A stretch of DNA of 64,000 bases from NCBI GenBank assembly GCA_018257865.1, contig JAEUBA010000018.1, forward strand, positions 124,001 through 188,000, read 5' to 3'. This stretch comes from Stereocaulon alpinum. Its lineage: Eukaryota > Ascomycota > Lecanoromycetes > Lecanorales > Stereocaulaceae. Below are positions 46,644 through 59,373 of the stretch, piece after piece. Position numbers and translations under genes: made by a program. Position 1 is the first letter of the stretch, and each line of letters starts with the position of its first letter. Below the pieces are notes generated by a model that had not been told where the DNA came from, made no database searches, and saw nothing but the letters and a program-made list of their open reading frames with translations.

Positions 46644-47543
46644 CCTATTAAGACGAGGAGTCGGGGAGTCAAAGTCTAGTGCAGCATGGATAGGATAGCA
46701 GTGACAGGTGGACTGATGGGGGAGGCGGGAGAATGAGGAAGGAGCAATTACAACATCCTGTTTTCTACTTTTAGAATGCGACTGCGGCCAATTTCGCTCA
46801 TCACCAAGGGAGGCTCAGGCCGTCCCCATTCCTTACGCCTGTCTCTGAATGCGTGGTGGGACCTCAACTATCAACACCCTGGATTCTTGACGCTTGCCTA
46901 CTCTCCCTTATACAACCGGATTCCCTAAGCATATTACGATTTGACACTGCACTATGGTCGTTACGGTGGCATTCTACGTGTGCTCTTTCTCTACGTATCA
47001 CAGATGGCATGTCACTTACAGCAATAATTAATATCAGTATCAACACATCCCTATTTCTTGTAATCTTACATCTCCAGTTCGTTCGTGCGGTTAAGATTGA
47101 TATCTTGGAACGGCTCTGTTCCCAGCTACTGCTGCTTCCTATTGCGATTTTGTATGCCTAGTACGCTTCCTGATCTCTACTTGTTACGTCTGCGAGGCTC
47201 TCTTGATAACGCTTGCTCTATGCTCATGATCGAGGACTACAGTGGGCTTCGTCCAGGACCCTAAGATCCCGGCAAGGACTAACAAGGAAGTATAAGCACA
47301 CCACGGAATACTTCGTGTCCCGTCCGTTTTCCAAGACAGCAATGTCAAGCCAGCAGAAGCTTTGGCAATTGCCCCACATTCGGCGATCTATATAGACGAA
47401 AGTAGAGCCAGTCACATATAATTTCCTTATGTACAGTACTGATATATCAACCCAGTACATCCCCTTCAACGCCTCCAATGCACTAACATATACACACCCC
47501 AACCCTTCCTTCCCAGGCCCACCCATCCCACCCATCCCCCCCA
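46644..47543. other. Intergenic region after RHO1
   Basis: About 900 bp; short frames only, none with recognisable features. Contains the RHO1 3' UTR and, near 47500-47543, C-rich sequence at the 3' end of the opposing AIM19-like gene. Confidence 0.4.
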
Positions 47544-48093
47544 TCAAACCCCCTTCCCCTCCCCATCCCTCTTCCCAACCGCATAAACAATCCCCCCCGC
47601 CACAAGATTAACCCCACACAACCCCAACGTCGCCCCCCTGATCAGCCCCCTCGTCCCAAATTTATTTACCAGCGGCTGTTTTCTTCGCCGCGCGAGCAGC
47701 AGGTAGAGACCTGACCAGGCGGCTGAGATGCCTGCTGCGTCGACCTTGTAGTCGGATATGTTGAGGTAGGTGCTGAAGAGGAGGATTGGGGGGAAGAGGA
47801 GGGGGAGGGGGGAAGGGGGGCGGAGGGCTTCTGTTGGAGGGGTATGTTAGCGTTGCAAGTGAGGTGTGAATGGTGCAGAGTTGGAGGACGCGATGGAGGG
47901 GAGAATGCGGCTGGAGAGCTGTTTGCTTCATGGATATCTCTTGCGGCAATTCGAGTGACAGCTCGCTTGAGGGGGTTTACGTACGGGCTGTTATGAGGGC
48001 TGCAAGAGCTGTTGGTGGAACGGGAGACTCGCCCCAGTCTTTTGCGTATAGGATGGCGGACTTTTTGGCTTTTTGTGCTTCCTTTTCTGCCAT
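47544..48093 (-). CDS. aim19: Small mitochondrial membrane protein, AIM19-like
   Basis: Minus-strand exons 48093-47985 and 47830-47544 join across a GTACGT...ACAG intron of 154 nt to give 131 residues. The start MAEKEAQKAKKSAILYAKDWGESP is hydrophilic. Exon 2 has a hydrophobic LLFPPILLFSTYL segment and then DYKVDAAGISAAWSGLYLLL followed by ARRRK, the most conserved part of the Aim19 (altered inheritance of mitochondria 19) family as I know it. It ends with a second hydrophobic segment around LGLCGVNLVAGGIVYAV. Yeast Aim19 is a mitochondrial membrane protein of unclear role. Codons in exon 2 are unusually G-rich at third positions near the end. Both the splice structure and the family are inferred, so moderate confidence. 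Divergent from the DnaJ gene (410 bp between starts). Confidence 0.65.
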
Positions 48094-48502
48094 GGTTGGA
48101 GGTTTGGGAGGGAATGTGGTCGTGTGAGGGAATTTGAGGGCTCGTGGGATGTCGCGAAGGCGGTCTGGAAGTCGGAGATCGAGCTAGGAAGAGAGTATTA
48201 ATTCAAGTATTGTAGCAACCGCTTTGCAGCTCTCAAGATGGCCTGACGAGCCTGCACCAAGCTTGGGGTGTTGATGCTCGTCATGCAGCGGCAACTTTGG
48301 CTAGCGCTAAGCGCGGCCTTTGATACCACGATTCGAGTTGGTAAGAATACTTTCGAAGAACACCACGAGCATATATCAGCCAGATCCACTATGAGCTTAC
48401 AAAAGAAATTGCTCTAATCTCAAAGTGCCACTCGTTTGACCCGCGATCCTTTTCTCGTCTGGACCAGGCTACCAGCTCCGCACCCAATCCTCCTTCCTGG
48501 AG

Positions 48503-49658
48503 ATGCCCGCCGCGACAGCCTCAGGCGCCGACGCAACACCAAATGGCGCACCTAGAAGTCGAGACCATAATCAGGGAAACCAGGATAGGAAATACACGGT
48601 TGAGCAGAAGAGTGCGGTTATAAGAGTACGGAAATGCGCCGCTACGGCTTTTTATGAGATATTGGGTATTGAGAAGACGGCTACCGAGGCGGAGATCAAG
48701 AAGTCTTATAGGAAGTTGAGTCTGCTTACGCATCCGGATAAGAATGGGTATGACGGGGCGGACGAGGCTTTTAAGAGTGAGTCTATCCATGCTGGGGAGA
48801 AGGAGGGAACATGGTGCATCTTTGTATATTTGGGAGCATTGGCTGATAAATAGGGCTTCCACAGTGGTCTCGAGAGCCTTCCAGATCCTATCAGACGCTG
48901 AGAAGAAAGAGAAGTACGACCGGTTTGGTGGAGACCCAGATAATCGATTCGGACCTGGCGCGGCGTCCGCTTCATCACCGTTCAGTGGTTTCGCAAGGTC
49001 CCCTGGAGGAAGAGGGCCTATGTTTGACGACGAGATATCACCTGAGGAGCTATTCAATCGATTCTTTGGAGGTGGCGGTATGGGTGGTGGGCCATTCGGA
49101 GGAGGCATGTTCGACACTGGTCCTCAATTTATGTTCAACCTAGGCGGTGGTCCTGGCTTCAGAGTACATCAGTTCGGCGGAGGCCGACCAAGAAGAAGAC
49201 CAAGAGAAGCAAATGGCAATGGCGAAGAACGGCCGCAAAGCACTATGGGTGCTTTATCGAACCTCCTACCACTTCTGATCCTCTTCGTCCTTCCGCTCTT
49301 ATCTTCGCTCTTCTCCTCCGCGATACCTACTGGTCCCTCAATACACTTCCAGCCCGGCCCACCAAACACAATGCACCGCACCTCTCAACGGTTAAAGGTC
49401 AACTACTATCTAAATCCGGACGACGTCGTAGAATTCAGTCCTCGGAAGTTGAATGATCTGGACAAGAAAGCAGAAACGCAGTACGTCACGCAGCTACAAT
49501 ACGAGTGCCAATTAGAGACTCGGACAAGGAATCGCATGATGGAGGAAGCTCAGGGTTGGTTCTTCCAAGACGTGGACAAGATGAATGAGGCGAGGCGTTT
49601 CGATATGGCGAGCTGTAGGCAGTTAGATGCGTTTGGGTTTGCTAGAGCTAGTTACTGA
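48503..49658 (+). CDS. ER-membrane-type DnaJ protein with C-terminal DUF1977 (DNAJB12/Hlj1-like)
   Basis: Exons 48503-48776 and 48865-49658, joined across an 88-nt GTGAGT...CACAG intron inside the J domain, give 355 residues. The J domain spans about 47-110, with the catalytic HPD at 77-79 and the spliced EAFKMVSRAFQILSD. A Gly/Phe-rich region follows (about 120-195). A single transmembrane helix is near 223-243 (LPLLILFVLPLLSSLF), then a DUF1977-type C-terminal domain. This order matches the DNAJB12/DNAJB14 and yeast Hlj1 group, whose J domain faces the cytosol on the ER membrane and recruits Hsp70 for ER-associated degradation. The family assignment is firm; the exact orthologue is not. Confidence 0.88.
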
Positions 49659-50105
49659 TTACTCGTTGGGGTTTCTATGACTTATGGCGCGGTGTTCAGG
49701 AATTTGATTTCCATGGGTAGGGAAGAGATAAATTGCCTGAGCTCACTTGTGTATCATTCTAGAGCCTGTCACGAGCTCCTTTTATCAAGTACCAGACAAT
49801 GAGCATTTCACGTGTATCTAACACTTCTGTTGTTTTCAGCAAAACCTGGCATTCTGATTGTTTCACAAACATGTCTCAATACTATGTATCAAATAAGGCT
49901 GCATAAACGTGCTTCAGGGCACTGACCCCACAATATCTACCCGAAGATGTTCCACTCCCGGCGCCACAGCAGCCTAAACGTGTGAACGCGCTCACTAATA
50001 ACACTTACCGGAGGTGTTCCATTGCCTTCTATAACCACTTATCTGATATCCACATCGAGTCTTTTTTCGTTCCCGGATCACCGGACGGAAATCATCCTCT
50101 ACAAC
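49659..50105. promoter_or_regulatory. Intergenic region between DnaJ gene and UFD2
   Basis: About 450 bp. It holds the DnaJ 3' UTR and the UFD2 promoter and leader. No other gene seen. Confidence 0.4.
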
Positions 50106-53100
50106 ATGGCGGACTCGATATCGGATGCAGACAAGGTAAGCTGAGGCTGTCACTGTGGCAAAGATCATAGCTGAACTGAGATAACAGATCCGTAACAAAC
50201 GCCTGGCAAAGCTAGGTGGCCAGGCTCCTACACCACAGTCGAGTCAAGCTGGAGAAGGAAGCAAAGATGGCTTAGCAGCTTCCACAGCGGCAGAGAACGC
50301 AGGTGCTCAAGATGCTTTGGGTCCGCAGGTAAAAGAGCAGCCAAGGCCAAAGATCAACATATCTAGCTCACCGAATGCCTCAACGACACCGCCTCCACAA
50401 GAAGAAGACACCAAACCAAAGATCAACATATCCAGCAGCTCACCCAACGCTTCGACACCTTCGCAGAATCCCTTCTCACAGCTTGGCTTGAAACAGACGA
50501 ACGGAGATGCTCCTAGAATTAATGTCACCCCATCGACTGGACGGCCTATTACGCCTCAGAAGCGTGATCGTCCGACGTCTCCTAGTCGAAGATCAAGCTC
50601 GAGAGCCGGGGAAACTTTAGAGCAATGGGAAGACAGGACCTTGGGCAACATGTTCAGATTTACGCTAGATCGAGAGGCCCCACCAGATGCCCACGGAAAT
50701 CGCATGCACTACCTAGAGAGCACGCGTAAAGAACTCGAGGAGCAGAATGAGGCCATACGACTAAACACTGGACTACTGGACCAGACCATATTGGAGGCGG
50801 CATCAAACCTGAAGAAAGGTACGACACCCTTAGATTACCTACTCGGTTGTTGGAAGCGGGTGTCGAGACACTACAAGGCTCTGAGGAAGGCGGGCGAGCA
50901 GGATCCCAAGTTCAGCATAATTAGAGAAGCTAGGAGGTTATGTATGAGCTACTGCGTCTTCGCTGTTTCTATGCCCGACATGTTTGGTCTGGATTCGCCG
51001 TCTTCGAACCCTCTGGCGCCACATCTCCTGATCGAGGATCCGGAGGACGAGAGAGGCATTGATCATGACTTTCTCACTGAGGCTGTCTCTCGGTTTGCCG
51101 AAGATGACACCGTCCAAGATGCCTTGGTTGGCGCCGTCGAGGAGCTGAGCCAGCAGCTTGCGACAAAGACTATGAGTAGCGACTACAAACCCTATGTAAT
51201 GGCTTTACGAAACCTAGTGCAATATCCTGCCATGGTCAATGCTATTGTTCAATCTCCACGCTTTCTGCCACCTTCAATGCCCGCCGCACTGATTAGCACC
51301 GGAACGTTGTTGGGTCCATTCTTTGCTATTTCCCCATTACAAGGAGATGTCACCACGAACTACTTTTCCAGTCCAACTACGAGGGACAAGACATATATCT
51401 TGAATTCTCAGAGGGCTCTTCGATTGACACTGCAGACGCATCAATTTGATTTGTTCCAGATTGTCAACCATTTCATCAAAGCCAGCAAAGAGTCTCGAGA
51501 TCGAACGCTGGACTGGTTTGCACTATGTGTCAATGCAAATCATAAGCGTCGGGCCATGCAAGTGGACCAGACTCAGGTCTCATCAGATGGCTTTATGATC
51601 AATGTCACTGTGTGCCTGGACCAGCTGTGCGAACCATTCATGGATGCTTCTTTTTCAAAGATCGATCGCATAGATATTGATTATCTACGTCGCTCACCGA
51701 GAGTAGACATCAAAGACGAGACCAAGTTGAATGCTGATCAAAACGCCTCCGATGCCTTCTACAGCAAGCCTGCTGAAGGAACGTCAAATTTCATATCTGA
51801 AATATTTTTTCTCACCGTGGCAGCGCATCACTATGGTACTGAGGCAGCAAACTCGAGTCTTAGCACACTCGAAAAAGATCTCAAGCGGATGAAGAAGCAC
51901 GTTGAAGAGATCGAGCTTGATAGGCATAAGTTCGTTAATGATCCAATGAGACTCCGAATGTTCGAGGATGCCGTCAAGAAGTACAAAGACAGGATCGACA
52001 CTGGAATGTCATACAAGTATTCGATAGAAGGCGTGCTACTCGACGACCTAAATCAAGCCCGATCTATGCAATTCATGCGCTATGTTGTCGTGTGGATGCT
52101 GCGGCTTGTATCTCCTGGACACGACTTCCCTAAGCAAGCACTTCAACTTCCCTTGCCTCAAGAGCAACCCGATGTGTTCAAGTGCCTGCCGGAGTACTTT
52201 TTGGAAGACATCGTTGGTAATTTCAAATTCATTATGCGGAATATGTCTCACATCATCACCTCGACTCAGAGCGACGAGCTGGTCATGCTCTGCATCACGT
52301 TCCTCAGAAGCTCAGAGTACGTCAAGAACCCGTACCTCAAGTCGGGTTTGGTCACAATCATGTTCCATGGTATCTGGCCAGTCTACAACCGTTCAAAGGG
52401 CATATTAGGCGACCTTCTCAATTCGGTACCTGTCGCAACGGACCACCTTCTCCACGCGCTGATGAAGTTTTACATCGAAGTCGAAGTCACGGGAGCGCAC
52501 ACACAGTTCTATGACAAGTTTAACATCCGATACGAGATCTTCCAAATCATCAAATGTATCTGGTCAAACCCAGTATACCGAGAGCATCTCTCTGATGAAG
52601 CAAAAGTCAACCTCGACTTCTTTGTCCGCTTCGTCAATCTCCTTCTGAACGATGTAACGTTTGTCCTAGACGAGTCCCTGACAGCCTTCGTACAAATACA
52701 TACTCTGCAACAAGAGCTCAAACATGCGGGCCCGACCATGGATCAAAATATTCGTTCCGAAAAGGAGGAGGCTTTATCGGCAGCTCAGGGGAAAGCAAAA
52801 TCCTATATGCAGCTTACCAACGAGACTGTATCCATGCTGAAGCTTTTCACTGATGCGTTGGCGGATTCATTTACCATGCCGGAAATAGTACAACGCTTAG
52901 CAGATATGTTGGACTACAATCTCGACGCAATGGTAGGACCCAAGAGCAAAGACTTAATCGTCGAGAACCCTCAGGACTACGGCTTTCAGCCGAAGACACT
53001 GCTTTCGGAGATCATCGACGTTTACCTGAACCTGAGAACTAAGGAGAACTTTGTGTTTGCCGTCGCGAGAGATGGACGATCCTACAAGCCGGCTAATTTC

Positions 53101-53619
53101 GAAGCTGCGACTCGGATCCTCCAGAAATTTGCTTTGAAAGCGCCAGAGGAAGTAGCGGCGTGGAAATCGCTGGGCGACAAGTTCGCGAACGCGAAGGCCG
53201 CGGATGATCAGGCTGAGGAGGATTTGGGTGAGATCCCGGAGGATTTCTTGGGTACGTATCTCCGAATCCTACCAGGAATTGTATCTTCCCGGAATTTACT
53301 GACACTTCTCTAGATCCACTCATGTACACCATGATGATTGATCCCGTCATCCTTCCAACATCCAAGACTTCCATCGACCGGTCCACTATCCGCTCCCATC
53401 TCCTTAGTGACCCTAATGACCCGTTCAATCGATCGCCATTGAAGATTGAGGATGTCATTCCTGGTAAGTAGCAGCCCCAAATTACTGAATACCTCATCAA
53501 GTGGCCTACTAATGATTTGCTCAGATACTGATCTCCTAGCCCGCATCGAAGCCTTCAAAAAGGAGAGGAAAGACAAGGCTCTCGCAAACGCAAACATAAT
53601 GGACATGACGCCTGGATAG
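50106..53619 (+). CDS. ufd2: Ubiquitin chain-elongation factor E4, Ufd2 (U-box)
   Basis: Four exons, 50106-50135, 50188-53251, 53314-53463 and 53525-53619, with introns of 52, 62 and 61 nt, give 1112 residues, normal for fungal Ufd2. The first exon codes only MADSISDADK and leads into IRNKRLAKLGG, the usual Ufd2 N-terminus. Residues about 60-150 are low complexity and hold PKINIS or PRINVT-type repeats. The large helical Ufd2 core follows. The C-terminal U-box, DPLMYTMMIDPVILPTS to about residue 1100, is encoded across the last three exons, so it appears only after splicing. Ufd2 extends ubiquitin chains on Cdc48 substrates and hands them to Rad23/Dsk2. A very confident call. Confidence 0.94.
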
Positions 53620-55663
53620 GAGAACTTCGCAAGACTGACACCGTTCAGTGTAGGTAATTCGTGCTATGACTTTCGCAATGATACTTATGAGGGAGGGAGC
53701 ATACATGTGGCGTTCAGAGGATCGCATTGTAGGACCACATCATGGTCACGTCACATAACATCAGCTTAGTTGAACGCCGCTAGGAAAGGCGGCCATCGTC
53801 AGGCTTTTTCATGCATAGAGATAGAAGAATGCAAATTCGAAATTCAAATTCATTACTCGATGACACGGGAACTACAATGATCCGAAACACCTCAATACCA
53901 TTTCCCACCAACCAAGTACCCAAGCCCTATAATGCCATGCATGTACTGGACTCTGTCTCCTCCAAGCAGTATCATCCATAGCCTCGCCTGCAAACCTTCG
54001 GCTTCTATCCTTTCGTCCCCAAACGCAACGCTCAGATAGTAAATCAGCACCTACTATACATCTAACCCAATCCCTCATCGCAAAACACCACTGCAGAGAA
54101 AACTACCACGTACCGCAAACTCGCTTGGCATGGCATCCCGTACTCGCTATAGACCTACCCTACCCCAGCCACTGCTCGATCAGCATCACTCACTCCCTGC
54201 ATCTAATCTCGATGTTACTTACCCTTACCCCACACAGCTGATACCTGCATTCGCGAGCCTGAGACGTTTGAAGCGTAAAGTTCGGGGTTCGTGGTTGTTT
54301 TGTGTTATTTGGAGAGCACTGGTTATCATAGTGTGATTTGTTGCTGCTGCGTTGTTCTCATGACGACGCGGCGATGTGCAGGGGAAGGCGGAGACGGTAC
54401 TGGGTTAAGCGAGAAGCTGGAAGGGGTGGTTTGGTTTGGTTTGTGAGGGGGGGAGGGTTTGAGGAGGTGGGAGGGGGAGGGGGGTGGGGGTTGTGTGGCT
54501 TTGTGGGGATGTGAGGGATTGGGGTTTTATGGGGATAGAGGATGAAGGGGTAGCATTGCTATGCAGTTGTTTGAGGTGTTGGGATTTGTGGGTATGGGGT
54601 TCGGGTCTTGATATATAGGCATGCGCCGTGAGCGTGATGATCGATTTCACGGGTGAGGGTAATGCGAACGATTCAGTACTTGTGAAAGGTATAGATCTTG
54701 ATGATAGAGAGAGTAGAAGGCGAGCTTGGTAGACACTCGGAGAGCGGAAAAGTGGGTTATGGGCAAGCAGGTCAGGAGTCGCTACTCGAGTAACTTAGGC
54801 TGCAAGGCGCTTCGGGGGGGGCTGACTATAGAACAAGGCATAGCGCTGCACAATCGAAGTGCGGAAAGCCATATGCAAAACTACTCGGATACGAAGTATG
54901 AACATCGGACTAATACCGAATAGGACACATGAACTTGAACCTATATGGTCAGTTGTTCTCTTATCATTTCTTGCATGGGTGTGTGGTCAAGAGATCTGCA
55001 AATGTATATTGAACAACCACAGAATGTGCCTCACGTAGCCACCTTAAAAAAATAAGGCAACTGCCGACCCAGATTATATCGACAAACGATTCGTTGACCT
55101 TGCGATATTTTTAGGAGATGAAATGCCCATTATACGGCCACGTGGCGGTAAAAGTGAGTGGGAGTCAACTGCCAAAATGCTCGTGCTAGCCGAGCCCACC
55201 AACGCTCGTTTCAGGGAACTTTGCCATGCAGTAACAGCAAGGTAGCGAAGTTCCATGAGAATGGTTCGCCTACGAAGTGATAGAAGTCCGACGGCTGAGC
55301 AAAATTCTCGCTTCAAGGTCAATTGGCAAGTGCAGTGCTTGTGACAGTAACCCAACGTACAATCCTATTCCAGATCATCTTTATCACCGCGAGTTAACCC
55401 AGGAATTATATCACCCCTCAATGTATCCCTGTCTAGTCGGCGTTCTCGTATATGGCTCACCGCGATACGAGCACCTCTGCTTTCACGCGACGTATTAGGC
55501 GTTATGGTTTGCATGGTAATCAAGTCTTACACCTGTCTAACCGAAATGGTATATTCGACGTGTGAGGCTTAGCAAGCCTGATAAGCTGTCATAGAAAAGA
55601 CCGCCCTAGGTCTTCGGCTCTCAAAGACTTGTATCATCATGTTCTCCGTTCGTTGCACAAGTC
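53620..55663. other. Intergenic region with no convincing gene
   Basis: About 2 kb between convergent UFD2 and the Sec14-RhoGAP gene. It includes a G/T-rich low-complexity stretch (about 54418-54540) that creates a Pro/Ser-rich spurious minus frame. No domain, tRNA or repeat element was recognised. Confidence 0.5.
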
Positions 55664-57675
55664 TCAACCCCCAGACGTCATCTTCGGCAAAGGCTTGCGC
55701 TGGATGGATTGCTCGGCAACAGTGGGAGGTGGTGCAGCTCTTGCCGGCTCTTCGTACATAGGGACGCTCTCATCATACATTGGTAGAGCATTCTCATAAT
55801 TCGCTTCTTCACAAACTTCTCCCTCGACAGGCACAGTGTTGTAATACTGTATACCCTGCAGAGCTGCCGATCTGTCGTTCACGTTCACAATCGTAGAGTA
55901 GCGTGGTAGGGGTAGCAGGGCAGGCGCAGGCTTCCTCCGTACAGGAGTGATACTACCTAAAATGGACTCATCGACCGAGCCGGTTCTCAGGGATGGGTCA
56001 GCGCATGTGTGACTGGTACATCCCTCAGGACTGAGGCCAGGTGGATTGGTGGCATTGAGCAGCGATTCGTGGACAGTAGCTGTTCGTGGTCGAGGAGGTA
56101 AGGGAGGCGGACTATCTTCTTCATCTTCGTCGCTGTCTTCATTATCCATGAGCGTGATGCCAGACACTTGTGAGTCGAGATCAGAGGACTGCTGCGTCTG
56201 TGCTTCTTCAAGAGGGTCTTCCCGGTCTTCAATGGCTTCTGGCATACGGAGCGATTCCTCGAACTTCTCAGAGGAGGTATCCAGTATCGGCTCAAGTACT
56301 TTCCAGTGCACAACCATAGCCACGAGAATCCGACGAATGATGGTGGATAGTTTCAAGTCCTCGATTGGATCCGGCCCATGCAATAAGCTTGGTGCGAAGC
56401 AGACGGCAAGGTTGTCAGGGGTCATTTGATTCCAGTCTGAGAACTCAGAAACTTTGGAAAGTAAGGGTAGTAGGTGCATGATCAGTATATACTTCGAAGT
56501 ATTATTGGTGAGTAGCGACCAATCGTCATCCATCGAAAGCATGGCGAAGAGTTGCGAAGGTTCCAGAGGGACGTTGATGTTGCCATAGTATTTCTCCAGT
56601 GCCTGATAGCAAGACATTGGGAATATCGGATCTCTGAGCTCCTTGTACCATAGCTTGATCAGAGCTGCTGCAGCCTGGAGCTCGTACCCCTCTGCTTGAT
56701 CCAGCTCTTCTACCCACACTTCCCCGGTACCCTCTTTTCGGTGACTGGACGCTAAGACAATATTATTCTCTTTCCACACGATGAACTTCTGTCCCCTATC
56801 ATACGCTTCCCTGAGGATCTCCACCGTCTGAGCTCGGGCATTGATGCGGAAGATGCCTGACGTCTTTATATTCTCATCCATGAGAACGAAGCTTGTAGCC
56901 TCTCGTAACACCCTCGGTAGTCTGAGTGAACCATCGGCTGCTGTGTGGAGAGGCTGTTTGACGGTAAATGCTCTGTGTCCGCTGGCGTATGGTGCATGTA
57001 TATCAGGGGATTTTCGCCGGTCCGTCAGGTACGCTGATGGGGGAACGAGCAGATCCTCGATAGGGATGTGTAGAGCCAGTCCGGTGAGCGTGGAGACTGA
57101 GTTCGAAATAGAGCTCGTCAGCATCCCTTCCTGGCATACTATAGCCAGCTTGACCCAGATATGAGAGCCTCACCATGCACAATTTTCTTTCTGAACTTCG
57201 GGCTTACAACCGTGGCGAACATCTCCACCAAGACTCTAATCCAATGCTTCTCATGCACCAGATACAATTTCTGCAACCTCTTCCTTGTCGCCCTGTTCAA
57301 GACATGATAGGCCTGCAAGAACCATCCCCAGCCTGGCCTGGCTTTCTTCGTCTGCATGGCCCCATTCCCTTCTCCACCTCCAGCAAAGAAGACGATTTCG
57401 TAGCCATGTCCACCGATTAGTTCTTCATCGTCTGGAAGCCGGCTCAGCACATAGGGAAGTAAGGCATCGTAGTCTGTATTTCTGGCGTCTGGGAACGCTG
57501 CTGCATTGAGGATGAAGACGGGGAGGTCATTTTTTGATGGTAAGGGTGAGCGGTAGAGAATTTTGGCTGCGAGGTTTGCGAAGGTCGTGGAGTATTCCTT
57601 CGAAGTCTGAGGTGGAGGTACGGAGGGTAATGGCATAGAATTGCTGCGAAGCCGGTTGGCTATTTGGGAGCGCAT
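55664..57675 (-). CDS. Sec14-like plus RhoGAP protein (Ecm25 / ARHGAP1 type)
   Basis: Minus-strand exons 57675-57174 and 57096-55664, joined across a 77-nt GTGAGG...CTCAG intron, give 644 residues. The splice was chosen because it restores KIVHVSTLTGLALHIP, the link expected between the two domains. N-terminal about 40-175 is a CRAL-TRIO/Sec14-type domain (LPVFILNAAAFPDA, then YEIVFFAGGG). The RhoGAP domain spans about 205-430, with the arginine-finger motif SGIFRINA near 250 and NLAVCFAPSLL. The last 200 residues are acidic and Pro-rich (PPPLPPRPR could bind SH3). Such proteins switch off Rho-type GTPases at membranes; yeast Ecm25 acts in polarity and endocytosis. The target GTPase (Rho1 or Cdc42) cannot be told from sequence. 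Confidence 0.88.
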
Positions 57676-58269
57676 CGAGCGACATAAAGTGGAAAGCTAG
57701 GACTATAGGAAGGATCTGCGGGAGCTGCAACATTAAGTCATAAAGCAATTCATTTCTATATTAAGCACATGTTTCAGGAGTTTGGGCTTTACGCTGTGTA
57801 CAACATGTCAGTCATCAGGACACGAAGGCCGATACGAGACCAACGTTTGACTGGTCCCTGCTGGCTTGGAGGCTTGCCTATACCTGACGCGGCCACGTAA
57901 TGGGGCTGTGCCACGCAAGTGTTGTACAACATGACTTATATCATTATTGGTCACCATGTTGTGGCTATTGAATGCCAGCAAGTAGGTTATGAAGAGTACG
58001 TTATAATGATGTTGGTAATTATAGAACGGTCCATCTCCTTGGAATACCTTCGGATTCTTAAGCCTTGTCGCCTATTTCAGCAATCCTCCTTGTCACCCCC
58101 AACATGATGAGCACCCGGCATTTCCACATTCATAGCCTTTAACACATATCTCGGTGAGCGGCCTTGGATTTCTGTACCTTTCCTGCTGGTCTCTGGGTGG
58201 TTACGTCCCGTCCAAGCCCACATGATTTGGTTCTTGAGCCATGCCCTGACTTCTCTTCAAGCTTATCTT
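57676..58269. other. Intergenic region upstream of the Sec14-RhoGAP gene
   Basis: About 600 bp that should contain the promoter of the minus-strand RhoGAP gene. No coding signal beyond short chance frames. Confidence 0.4.
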
Positions 58270-58873
58270 CCTTAACGTAGCGTTCAAAACCTTGTCCATA
58301 TCATACTTCTTTCCCAACCCTCTCAGCTCACATACTCTCTTAGCCCACTCTCTGTCACCCCGCAGTTTCGCCCCGTCGTCCTCGCCTATAAACTACGATC
58401 TCGTTCATAGCATTATGCGAATGATGATCCTAACTCCGTAATGTATTCAAGACTTCCGATTCAACCTGGTTTTCTTTGTCCTTCATTGTGATTCTCTTAC
58501 CAGTGTTCCTCGGCGTCCCCGAAGCACTCTTTTTGGTATTGAATGATCCATGGGCCAGTGTTCGCTCCCAAATGATTGCATTCATCTGCGCAACAGCAGC
58601 GCCCGCTTCGCTACCAGCCTGGTAATCCTTGAGCCATTCTTGGACCGTCCCCGAGAGCGTACCATGCGCTTCTCCTTGGAATAATCATCATTGATGACTT
58701 TGGTACTTTCTACTTGGCCTCATCGTCTTGCAACCTAGCTAGCACACCCAATATATGCTGTGCAGTCGCGAGCAATGGAGGGCACGAGGGCTCATCGTCG
58801 AAAGTATGTTTGAGGAAATTGTGGGGTCGCCGTTGGTTTGACTTCGTTGTCGCTTCGCTGAGTGGCCCGACAT
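58270..58873 (-). pseudogene. Possible decayed protein-coding gene, unidentified
   Basis: On the minus strand, protein-like stretches follow each other but in different phases. They are MSGHSAKRQRSQTNGDPTIS from an ATG at 58873-58871; DEPSCPPLLATAQHILGVL in the next phase; then, after more breaks, an 84-codon block containing GTVQEWLKDYQAGSEAGAAV and IIWERTLAHGSFNTKKSAS (about 58690-58436); and finally REWAKRVCELRGLGKKYDMD. No GT-AG introns reconcile the phases in a simple way. The composition resembles a real soluble protein, so a frameshifted relic is the best guess. A gene with sequencing indels or a badly modelled multi-exon gene is possible. Confidence 0.32.
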
Positions 58874-59373
58874 GTTGGCGAAGGGTATGAGCCTTGACGT
58901 AGAGCAGCCCAAACGCTGATGAAGTGTGAGAATCAGTACGAACACGCTCCTAAACCGCAGCCCACTGCGACTCTAATGTGTTTACTGCGCCATCATCCCC
59001 GCCAACACTGCCCTTCTCAGCAACACCATCCGATTCTTGGTTTTGTGACTGGAGAGACGGAAGATGCGTTCCCAAGGTGGTACTCATAAGATATTATAAG
59101 GTGAGACGCTTTGGTGAAAGAATAGGAACAATTGAATCGAGAAGGGTAGTGGACTGGGTGCAATTTATCATGTTATATTCTGTATTGTGAGGGGGAAAGG
59201 GCTGTAAGTAATCATTCCTCAACGTCAGTGCTATGCTGCTATGCTGCTTGAATATAAATGTCCCGAGATACCTCGCTATGCTAATCGTAATATTCAAGGT
59301 GCTGTCGTTCCTGACTAAAATTGATACCTTTCGTTAATGTATGGTGAGAGCATGCACACACCATACCCAGTGG
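58874..59373. other. Intergenic region near the IMA1 3' end
   Basis: About 500 bp, moderately AT-rich. No gene seen. Confidence 0.4.

Noticed and set aside
54405..54650. Thr/Pro/His-rich 81-codon minus frame
   Set aside because: Produced by a low-complexity G/T-rich run; no start context or domain.
57139..57173. Shorter introns (35 nt or 50 nt) in the Sec14-RhoGAP gene
   Set aside because: They keep the frame but put extra residues between KIVHV and STLTGLALH; the 77-nt intron restores the expected domain link.
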